Assembly: GCF_001894825.1 (NCBI RefSeq)
Contig: NZ_BCWY01000006.1
Location: 124,001 to 188,000 of the forward strand
Length of the DNA: 64,000 nt
Direction of reading: 5' to 3'
DNA from: Rhodococcus jostii NBRC 16295
Lineage (GTDB): Bacteria > Actinomycetota > Actinomycetes > Mycobacteriales > Mycobacteriaceae
The translations under genes were made by a program, and so were the position numbers. Below are positions 34,710 through 41,877 of this stretch, piece after piece. The first letter of the stretch is position 1, and the number at the start of each line of letters is the position of its first letter. The notes beneath the pieces are model-generated. The model was not told the origin of the DNA, did not search any database, and saw nothing but the letters and a program-made list of their open reading frames with translations.

Positions 34710-35990
34710 TCAGCAGGTGCTCGGCGGCGGATCACCGCGGAATCGCGCGTCCATCCAGTCCAGACCCTGGGGCAGGCCCAGCGCCGCCGCCGACAGATGG
34801 TCGGGAGTCGGGGTGAGCAGCGTCTGCACCGGGGTGCCCGCGTCGCAGTACCGCCGCAAGGTGGTGTCGATCGAATCGACCGGGATCAGCGCATCCGTCG
34901 GGCTGTGCCATTCGAAGATCGGCGTGGTGGGCACGCCCGGATACAACTCCAGGCTGTTCTCCTCCATCACCTTCCACGCTTCCGGATCGTCCATGAAGTT
35001 CTTGTTGTCGGTCATCTGCGACGCGCTGTGCCCGAGCCCGAACAGCATGATCTCGTTGGTGCATCCATTGCCGATCATCTGCTTCATCAGGCGGCCCTCG
35101 TCGTTGAGCTGGCCGGTGACGTCGATCCGGTCCGGGTACTCACGCTCGAGCCCCAGTGCGGCGGCCATGGCGAGGCCGAACGCGGGATGCGGGTTGGTGC
35201 CCAGCGCCTCCGCCATCTTCACCAGGTTCATCGGGGTTCCACCCGCTGCGGCGCCGACGATGTTCAGCTCGGGGGCGTAGGTCGGTGCCAGGGCCGCAGC
35301 CCAGGCCGTCGCCATGCCGCCGCCGGAATATCCGCCCAGCCCGACCTTGCTGTTCGTCACCTGCAGTTCGGGGACCCGCTGGACGGCGCGGATGCCGTCG
35401 AGGGTGATCTGGCCACCGAGCTTGGCCGCGCCGTACGCCATCCTCGGACCCAGATGGTCGGGCAGCGCCACGGCCCACCCGCGAGCGAGCGCGATGTTGA
35501 GCCCGGCGGCCTCGCGGATCTGGTGCAGGGGGTCGGTGGTGTAGAGCTCGGTGGCGATCTTGCACTTGTTGCCCAGCGAATTGATGATGTGCTGGTAGGA
35601 CACCAGCGGGCCGTCGGGGACGTGGTTCGGCGGGAGAACGTACGTGGTGTTCGCCGCGATCGGCCTGCCCTCCGAGTCCGTGGTCCGGAACAGCAGCTCC
35701 CACATCGCGCTGCCGGGGAAGTAGTACGACGGCGGCAGCTGCCGGATCTTCAGGACTTCGCCCGGCGCATGGTCGGCGACATCCACGGGTTGAATGTAGA
35801 AGGGGTCCGGATCGGCGACGGGGAAGATCGCGTCGGGAGTGGATGGCGTCAGCTGGGGCGGCGACAGCAGGGGTGGTGCCGGCAACAGCGGTTGCGCCGC
35901 GGATGCACCCGCACCCACGAGGGCGGCGGTCAGCGCGAGGACCGAGCCGAGTACAGCGGTGCCGAAGGATCTGCGAATCAACGAGCCCAT
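34710..35990 (-). CDS. Secreted lipase (LIP family, Candida lipase-like)
   Basis: 426 residues. The signal peptide is at 1-~32 (GTAVLGSVLALTAALVGAG, cleavage near ASA-A). A Pro-rich linker precedes the secretory-lipase domain. Nucleophile elbow GGYSGGGMATAW; FEWHSPTDALIPVDS and PTPDHLSAA provide the likely Asp and His. Enzymes of this family hydrolyse triacylglycerols or sterol esters outside the cell. It is convergent with the alkyltransferase-like gene (stops 12 bases apart). It is the first gene of the block that separates the Rv3204-like from the Rv3205c-like genes. Confidence 0.82.
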   Translation of the reverse strand: MGSLIRRSFGTAVLGSVLALTAALVGAGASAAQPLLPAPPLLSPPQLTPSTPDAIFPVADPDPFYIQPVDVADHAPGEVLKIRQLPPSYYFPGSAMWELLFRTTDSEGRPIAANTTYVLPPNHVPDGPLVSYQHIINSLGNKCKIATELYTTDPLHQIREAAGLNIALARGWAVALPDHLGPRMAYGAAKLGGQITLDGIRAVQRVPELQVTNSKVGLGGYSGGGMATAWAAALAPTYAPELNIVGAAAGGTPMNLVKMAEALGTNPHPAFGLAMAAALGLEREYPDRIDVTGQLNDEGRLMKQMIGNGCTNEIMLFGLGHSASQMTDNKNFMDDPEAWKVMEENSLELYPGVPTTPIFEWHSPTDALIPVDSIDTTLRRYCDAGTPVQTLLTPTPDHLSAAALGLPQGLDWMDARFRGDPPPSTC

Positions 35991-36120
35991 GACCTACCCC
36001 ACATTCAACGAGCCGGGTCGACGGCATCACTATGCCAGAGCGCCGATAAAGATCAGCACCTTTCGCGGTACCGAACAGGTCACTGACCGATACTTCGATT
36101 CACAGATAGTTTCGCCGCCC

Positions 36121-37566
36121 TCAGACGACGAGCGTCGGAGTCGCGGACATCGAGGCGTCTCCGGACACCACCAGTGTGGCAAGGATGTTCACCGCGGCGG
36201 CCAACTCTGACGCCGGTCGAGTGAAGGGCAACCGCTGGTGATCGTCGAACAGATGACCTGTGCCGAAGCGCGGTCCGGGTGCCAGCAGCAGGCCCCTCGG
36301 CCGCGCGGAGGCGACGAGTTCCGTCGAACTCGTCCCGGCGGGAAGTGTGCACCACAGGGACAGCCCGCCGGCAGGCAGAACGTAACTCCACCCCGGCAAT
36401 TGCGCGTCGACCGCCGCCGCGAGCACGTCCCGCTGCATCCGGAGGTCTCGGCGACGCCGCTCGACCAGACGGTCGTGTTGCGCGAACAACCGCACGGCCG
36501 CCAGCTGATCCAGCACCGACACCGACAACTGCCTGCGGGCCATGATCTTTGCCATCTGCGCGGTGCGGGCAGCCTCGGCGCGGACCCAGCCGATGCGGAT
36601 ACCTCCCCACACGGTCTTGCTGAGGCTGCCGATCGCCACGGTCGCCGATTCGGGAACCGGGACACCGAACGGCTCGAAGCAGTCCGAGCCGTCCAGCACG
36701 AGTTCGGCCGCCACCTCGTCCACGACCGTCACCACGCCGTGACGGGCCAGCGTCGCGGCCAGCCGCCGCCTGCCCGCGGACGTCGCCCGCGCTCCGGACG
36801 GATTGGAGAAGTCCGGCATCAGGTACGCGACGGTCGGCGCGCTCTGCCGGGCAGCCCGGTCCACGTCGGCGACGAATGCGTCCGGGTCGGTCGCGTCGAT
36901 CGGCACCGGGACGGGTCTGCCGCCGGCGGCCTGCACCGACTCGACCGCGCCGGGATACGTCGGGTGTTCGACGAGCACACGGTCGCCCGCCTCGACCAGC
37001 GCCTCGAACACCACTTCGGTGGCGTCGCCCGCGCCGCCGGTGACGAGGATCTGGTCCGCGGTGGTCGGGCGTCCCCGGCGCGTGTATCGGCCGGCGATTG
37101 CGGCGCGGAGCGTCGCGAGCCCGCCCGGGTGGTATCCGTGCTGGGGCATGAAGCGGGGCAGCTCGTCGACGGCGTCCAGGTAGGCCTCGCGGAGTTCGGG
37201 CGCCGCGGCCGGCGCGGCGTTGACGAGATCGACGACCCCGTCGACCGGCGAGCCGACCATGCTCCCCCAGGCCGGCGGACCCGACGGCATCGTCACGAAC
37301 GTCCCCGACCCGTGCCGCGCCGACGCCCAACCAGCCTCTCTCAGTTCGCGATACGCGGCACTGACGGTCACCCGGCTGAGCCGGAGCTCCTCCGCGAGCG
37401 CACGTTCGGCGGGGAGCCGGACCCCCACGGCCATCGACCCGTCGGCGACCCTCTCGCGGAGTGCGTCCGCGAGCCCGCGGTACAGCGGTTGACCACCGGC
37501 GGTCGCCGCGCCGAGCAGCACCGCCAACTCGGCAGCCGTGACGGTCCGGACTGATTCGCTACTCAT
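36121..37566 (-). CDS. MocR-type regulator (GntR HTH + aminotransferase-like domain)
   Basis: 481 residues. The GntR winged helix is at ~10-95 (LPAERALAEELRLSRVTVSA). A fold-type-I aminotransferase domain follows, with the PLP-lysine motif IGSLSKTVWGGIRIGW and YLMPDFSNPSG. MocR proteins sense PLP or amino compounds and usually control a divergent gene. Here the only divergent gene is a 41-codon membrane peptide. ATG 37566 begins right at the HTH; longer frames read into the divergent region. Target and ligand unknown. Confidence 0.85.
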   Translation of the reverse strand: MSSESVRTVTAAELAVLLGAATAGGQPLYRGLADALRERVADGSMAVGVRLPAERALAEELRLSRVTVSAAYRELREAGWASARHGSGTFVTMPSGPPAWGSMVGSPVDGVVDLVNAAPAAAPELREAYLDAVDELPRFMPQHGYHPGGLATLRAAIAGRYTRRGRPTTADQILVTGGAGDATEVVFEALVEAGDRVLVEHPTYPGAVESVQAAGGRPVPVPIDATDPDAFVADVDRAARQSAPTVAYLMPDFSNPSGARATSAGRRRLAATLARHGVVTVVDEVAAELVLDGSDCFEPFGVPVPESATVAIGSLSKTVWGGIRIGWVRAEAARTAQMAKIMARRQLSVSVLDQLAAVRLFAQHDRLVERRRRDLRMQRDVLAAAVDAQLPGWSYVLPAGGLSLWCTLPAGTSSTELVASARPRGLLLAPGPRFGTGHLFDDHQRLPFTRPASELAAAVNILATLVVSGDASMSATPTLVV

Positions 37567-37569
37567 ACA

Positions 37570-37609
37570 GGCCACTTTTCCACAGAGGACTGAAGATTGC
37601 GGTCCACTT
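37570..37609. promoter_or_regulatory. Direct repeat in the MocR divergent region
   Basis: GGCCACTT (37570-37577) and GGTCCACTT (37601-37609) are directly repeated 31 bases apart, about three helical turns, in the 61-base gap between the MocR gene and the divergent small frame. MocR proteins bind direct repeats in such gaps. Inference only. Confidence 0.3.
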
Positions 37610-37627
37610 GGCTCCGATAATCGATAC

Positions 37628-37753
37628 ATGCTGGTAATTGGAATCCTCTTGATCCTCAGTCTGGCCTCAGTGGCCTGGCTCGGCGTCAGCACAGCGCACG
37701 GCGGACGGTCGGGGCTCTCCGGCCCTCCCCGCAGCCACCTGCACAACGACTGA
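37628..37753 (+). CDS. Small single-pass membrane peptide
   Basis: 41 codons starting at ATG 37628: one hydrophobic segment (MLVIGILLILSLASVAWLGV) followed by a short Gly/Ser/His-rich polar tail (RSGLSGPPRSHLHND). It stands divergent to the MocR regulator and 22 bases before mobA-moeA. I do not recognise a family. No good ribosome-binding site is seen; a leaderless or longer start (GTG or ATG upstream) is possible. Confidence 0.4.
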   Translation: MLVIGILLILSLASVAWLGVSTAHGGRSGLSGPPRSHLHND

Positions 37754-37775
37754 CCGGGTGCGGCAGCATGAGGGA

Positions 37776-39524
37776 ATGAACTCTGCCGCACCCGTTCACG
37801 CGATCGTCCTCGCCGGTGGACGAGCGACCCGGATGGGCGGCGTCGACAAGCCGGCCGTGGTCGTCGGCGGACGCCGGATGCTCGACACCGCCCTCGACGC
37901 CGTCGACGACTGCGAGCGCGTCGTCGTCGTCGGCCCGAGGCGCTCGGATCTCGATTCGACGGTCCTCCAGACCCAGGAGACGCCGCCGGGCACCGGCCCG
38001 GTGGCGGGGGTGGCCGCAGGGCTGGCCGTGCTCGACGCCGACCCGGCGGACCGGGTGATCCTGCTCGCCTCGGATCTGCCGTTCGTCAAACCCGCGACGG
38101 TCGAAACCCTCGCCGCCGCAGTGCAGGACGCCGATACCGTGTTCGCGGTCGACGAGTCGGGGCGTCTGCAGTTCCTGTTGTCCGCGTGGCGCGTCGGCGC
38201 GTTGACCGACCGGATCCGCTCGCTGGGCTCGGCCGTCAATCAGCCGATGAAGGCCCTCGTCCCGGCGACGTTCGACACCGTCCTTTTCCGCGGCGTCACC
38301 GACTGCGACACACCGGACGACATCGAGCGGGCCCGGAGCGACGCCTCGGCCGCACCGGTCACCGTCGAGGAGGCCCGGAACGCGATCCTGGCCACAGTCC
38401 CCCCACTCCCGCCGCGGTCCGCGGAGCTCGCGACCTCGCTCGGCGCCACACTCGCCGAGCCGCTGCTCGCCGCCGAGGCCCTGCCTCGCATCGCCGTCTC
38501 CGCGATGGACGGATACGCCGTCGCGGGCGAAGGTCCGTGGGTGCTGCGCGACGCCGTCCGGTACGCGGGAAGCTCCGAGGAACTCGAACTGGCGGACGGC
38601 GAGGCGGCACGCATCGCGACCGGTGCGCACCTCCCCAGCGGCGCGACCACCGTCGTGCGGGACGAGTTCGCCGTGGCGACAGACACTCCCGAGGGCCCGA
38701 GGCTGTCCCGCAGGGAGGGCACGCCCGTGCGCGACGATGCGCGGCGCCGCGGCGAGGACTGGCACGAAGGTCATCGACTCGCGGAGGAAGGGACGGCCGT
38801 CACCCCCGCTCTCCTGTCCGCAGCGGCGAGCGCGGAGGTGACCACCGCGGGCGTTCGCGGACCGGTCCGCGCGCACGTCGTGGTGACCGGGGACGAGATC
38901 CGGCGGGAAGGCCCACTGCGACGGGGGCAGACGCGCGACGCTCTGGGACCCGTTCTCCCCCAGTTCCTCTCGTCGTGCGGCATCCGGACGGTCGCCGACA
39001 CCCACCTGCGTGACACGTCCGACAGCTTCGACGAACTGTTCCGGGAAGTACGCCAACCCGATCTGATCGTGATCGTCGGGGCCACCGGGGGCGGCGCGGC
39101 CGACCAGTTGCGGGCGGCGCTCGACCGGGCGGAGGCCCGGGTCGTGGTGGGGAGGGTGCGGTGCCGGCCCGGCGGTTCCCAGGTGACCGCACTGCTGCCC
39201 GACGGACGGGTGGTGCTCGGTCTGCCGGGAAACCCGTACGCCGCGGTCGCGACGCTCCTGACCACGGTTCCGTCCATCGCGGCCGCGCTCACGGGCCGCA
39301 TCCCGGCACTGCCGCAGTGGGGTCGGATCGCGAATGCGTCCGAGGTCAGCGGTGACGCCACCCGCATCCTGCCGGCCGTCCCGCAGCCGGACGGCACGTG
39401 GCGCGTCGACCCCGGAATTCGCACGGCGCATCTGGCGGGCCTGATCGACCGCGAAGCGCTGGCGCTGGTCCCGGCGGGAGCGGTCGACGGCGATCTCGCC
39501 GAATTGGTGCCGCTACCGCGCTGA
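37776..39524 (+). CDS. MobA-MoeA fusion, molybdenum cofactor synthesis
   Basis: 582 residues. The N-terminal ~190 are a MobA-like nucleotidyltransferase (VLAGGRATRMGGVDKPAV, LLASDLPFVKP). From ~200 to the end is MoeA, the molybdopterin molybdenumtransferase (RIAVSAMDGYAV, RIATGAHLPSGATTVVRDE, VVTGDEI, LPGNPYAAVATLLTTV). Together they would insert Mo into molybdopterin and attach GMP. The MoeA motif usually reading SGGVSVGDYD is altered to VGATGGGAADQ. ATG 37776 begins right at the MobA fold. The gene overlaps the convergent chelatase gene by 12 bases. Nearby nitrite genes suggest supply of an assimilatory nitrate reductase encoded elsewhere. Confidence 0.85.
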   Translation: MNSAAPVHAIVLAGGRATRMGGVDKPAVVVGGRRMLDTALDAVDDCERVVVVGPRRSDLDSTVLQTQETPPGTGPVAGVAAGLAVLDADPADRVILLASDLPFVKPATVETLAAAVQDADTVFAVDESGRLQFLLSAWRVGALTDRIRSLGSAVNQPMKALVPATFDTVLFRGVTDCDTPDDIERARSDASAAPVTVEEARNAILATVPPLPPRSAELATSLGATLAEPLLAAEALPRIAVSAMDGYAVAGEGPWVLRDAVRYAGSSEELELADGEAARIATGAHLPSGATTVVRDEFAVATDTPEGPRLSRREGTPVRDDARRRGEDWHEGHRLAEEGTAVTPALLSAAASAEVTTAGVRGPVRAHVVVTGDEIRREGPLRRGQTRDALGPVLPQFLSSCGIRTVADTHLRDTSDSFDELFREVRQPDLIVIVGATGGGAADQLRAALDRAEARVVVGRVRCRPGGSQVTALLPDGRVVLGLPGNPYAAVATLLTTVPSIAAALTGRIPALPQWGRIANASEVSGDATRILPAVPQPDGTWRVDPGIRTAHLAGLIDREALALVPAGAVDGDLAELVPLPR

Positions 39525-40244
39525 CGCGAACCGGCGACGGATCAGCGCTGGAACGACAGCGCGCTGCGCCGCCGGAATACCACTGCGGTACCGATCGGCC
39601 ACGAGACCGACGATGTCCGGATCCACGCCGAGCGGCGCCGCGACACCGTCCGCACCCGCGTCGGCGAGACGTGCGTGGAACAGTCCGTGGGCCAGGAGGT
39701 ACGACGCGACGAACACGCGCTTCTCGCCCGCCGCGCGCAGCCCGGCGACCACGTCGGGAACGCGGGGTTCCGCCGTCGCCACGTAGCCGATGCGGACCGG
39801 CGAGGCCACGAGTTCCGACAGCAGCGCCGCGGCCCGGCGCACGTCGCGCAGGGCCCGGGGGTCGGACGAGCCGGCCGCGGCAAGCACGACGGCGTCGCCC
39901 GGTTGCCAGCCCGCGTCGACGAGACGCCGCAGGAGGACATCCGCGAGAACGGGGTCCGGTCCGAGTGCCCGCGTGACGGCCACGGACGGGTGGCCGCTGT
40001 CCGCGACCTCCCGGGGAACGTCGGTGTGGACGTGGTAGCCCGAGGCGAGGAACGCCGGGACCACGACCGCGGGGCCGGGGATGTCGCGGAGTACCTCGGC
40101 GGGCGAGGGTCCGAGGACGTCCACGAAGGACACCCGGGTGGGTCCGACCCGCTCGGCGACGGCGTCGGCGAGCGCGGCGATCATTTCCACGCCTCGGGGA
40201 CTCCGCGTTCCGTGTGCCACCAGTACCAGTGCTGTGTCGTTCAT
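39513..40244 (-). CDS. Sirohydrochlorin chelatase, CbiX/SirB type
   Basis: 243 residues made of two chelatase-like halves. LVLVAHGTRSPRG holds the first His, and the second histidine region is SGYHVHTDVP. The second half has AAAGSSDPRA and LAHGLFHARL. It would insert Fe2+ into sirohydrochlorin to make sirohaem for NirB. ATG 40244 overlaps the nnaR TGA (ATGA). Last gene of the minus-strand nir cluster. A cobalt role (cobalamin) cannot be excluded, but context favours sirohaem. Confidence 0.82.
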   Translation of the reverse strand: MNDTALVLVAHGTRSPRGVEMIAALADAVAERVGPTRVSFVDVLGPSPAEVLRDIPGPAVVVPAFLASGYHVHTDVPREVADSGHPSVAVTRALGPDPVLADVLLRRLVDAGWQPGDAVVLAAAGSSDPRALRDVRRAAALLSELVASPVRIGYVATAEPRVPDVVAGLRAAGEKRVFVASYLLAHGLFHARLADAGADGVAAPLGVDPDIVGLVADRYRSGIPAAQRAVVPALIRRRFASAR

Positions 40245-41398
40245 GGCTGTCCCTCCTCACGTGAATCGACGCAGTCGACGGGGTCGAGGGCGAGGCGGTA
40301 TCCCCGCTTGACCACCGTCTGGACTGCTTTCGGTGCGCCCAGGGACGCGCGCAACCTCGCGACCGCCGTCTCCACGGCGTGGGTGTCGCCGCCACCGCCG
40401 GGCAGTGCCGCGAGCAGTTCGTCGCGTGGCACGACCCGGCCGGGGCGGGCGCCGAGTGTGCGCATCAGCGACATCGCAGCCGGAGGCAGCTGACGCACTT
40501 CGCCGTCGACGACGACGCATCCACCGCGGATGCTCAGCTCGTGCCCGGCGGTCTGGATCTTGTTCGCCCGCCGCGGCAGCTCGTCGGCGAGGTGCCGGGC
40601 GAGCGCGCCGAGCCGCGACCGCGCCGGCATCGTCGTCGGGACCTCGAGTTCGCGCAGTGGTCCGGCGGTCACCGGCCCCACGCAGGCCGCGAGGACTCGG
40701 TGCCGGAACGAGTGGAGGACCATCTCGATCATTCCGGTCTCCTTGGCACGGGTCAGCAGCGAGGCCACGGCCGGTGCGCTGGTGAAGCTGACGGCGTCGA
40801 GTCCGCCGGTGGCGATGAGCTCGATCATCCGGTCCATCGGGGCCTGGTCTTCGAGCGGAGTCCACCGGTACACGGGGACGGCGATGACGTCCGCACCCGC
40901 GCAGCGCAGCACCTCGCAGAAGTCCGCGACCGGCTCCCACTCCGTGGTGGCACCGTGCAGCTGCACCGCGATGCGTTTGCCTTCGACGCCCTCACCGAGC
41001 AGATGATCGAGCACCTCGGCCGAGGACTCCGAGGCGGGCGACCACTCTTCCCGCAGGTCCGCGGCCCGGATCGCGCCCTTCGCCTTGGGGCCACGGGCGA
41101 GCAGGCGGCTCGAGGCCAGCGCCTCGCTCAGTTCCTCCGCTTCGCCCCAGCCGTCCGCGGCCTCCATCCACCCGCGGAAGCCGATACCGGTGGTCGCGAC
41201 CACGATCTCCGGCGGGTTGCCGATGATCTCGCGCGTGACACGCTCGAGTTCCGTGTCGTCGGCCAACGGGATGATGCGGATGGCCGGGGCGTGCACCACG
41301 GTGGCGCCGCGCCGCGTCAGCAGCATGGCGAACTCTTCCGCACGCCGAGAGGCCGTGATCCCGACCGTGAACCCGCACAGGGGCGTCGCGTCGTTCAC
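40241..41398 (-). CDS. nnaR: NnaR-like regulator (HemD-like domain + OmpR winged helix)
   Basis: 385 residues. The first ~260 are a uroporphyrinogen-III-synthase-like domain (LCGFTVGITASRRAEEFAML, AVSFTSAPAVASLL). The C-terminal ~100 are an OmpR/PhoB-type winged helix (VVDGEVRQLPPAAMSLMRTL, VETAVARLRASLG, VVKRGYRLAL). In Streptomyces and mycobacteria NnaR is a co-activator of nitrate/nitrite assimilation genes. The GTG start overlaps the nirD TGA (GTGA). Enzymatic HemD activity is unlikely but untested. Confidence 0.85.
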   Translation of the reverse strand: MNDATPLCGFTVGITASRRAEEFAMLLTRRGATVVHAPAIRIIPLADDTELERVTREIIGNPPEIVVATTGIGFRGWMEAADGWGEAEELSEALASSRLLARGPKAKGAIRAADLREEWSPASESSAEVLDHLLGEGVEGKRIAVQLHGATTEWEPVADFCEVLRCAGADVIAVPVYRWTPLEDQAPMDRMIELIATGGLDAVSFTSAPAVASLLTRAKETGMIEMVLHSFRHRVLAACVGPVTAGPLRELEVPTTMPARSRLGALARHLADELPRRANKIQTAGHELSIRGGCVVVDGEVRQLPPAAMSLMRTLGARPGRVVPRDELLAALPGGGGDTHAVETAVARLRASLGAPKAVQTVVKRGYRLALDPVDCVDSREEGQP

Positions 41399-41796
41399 GC
41401 GTTCGTGCTGTGGACCTGGACGACGCCTGCCCACACCCGTACGTCGTACACGGGCAACCGCACCGAATCGTCGTCGAGGCAGCGACCATCGACCAGCGAG
41501 AACACCTGCTTGAGCAGCGGCGACGCCACCGTGGGCTCGCCTGCCCGGTCACCGACCAGGCCACGGGACATCACGGCTGCGCGGCCGAACGGGTCGATGT
41601 TGCCCACGGCGTGCAGGGATCCGTCCTCGAGCAGGAACAGTGCGACCTGTTCCCCACCGCGCAGCAGCACCGCCACCCCGAGTCCGGGAATCAGCTGGCT
41701 GAGCGGGCACGCGGACGTCCATTCGAGACGGCCTGACTTGACGCTCTCGCGCCTGGTTCCACTGGCACTGTGCACGTTCATGTCGACGACGGTCAT
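41395..41796 (-). CDS. nirD: Nitrite reductase small subunit NirD
   Basis: 133 residues with the Rieske-like fold of NirD (CPLSQLIPGLGVAVLLRGGE, AVGNIDPFGRAAVMSRGLVG, LPVYDVRVWAGVVQV). The Rieske Cys-His ligands are replaced, as usual in NirD. Partners NirB in reducing nitrite to ammonium with NAD(P)H. ATG 41796 has GGAGGA 5 bases upstream, with an adjacent GTG (41799). It lies 81 bases after the nirB stop and overlaps nnaR. Confidence 0.9.
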   Translation of the reverse strand: MTVVDMNVHSASGTRRESVKSGRLEWTSACPLSQLIPGLGVAVLLRGGEQVALFLLEDGSLHAVGNIDPFGRAAVMSRGLVGDRAGEPTVASPLLKQVFSLVDGRCLDDDSVRLPVYDVRVWAGVVQVHSTNA

Positions 41797-41877
41797 CACA
41801 GTCCTCCTTCGGGCTGGTGTGTATCCGTACTTGGATACATGGTTCGTGGTCGGTGTTTCCGCAGCGTTAAGCGGGGA

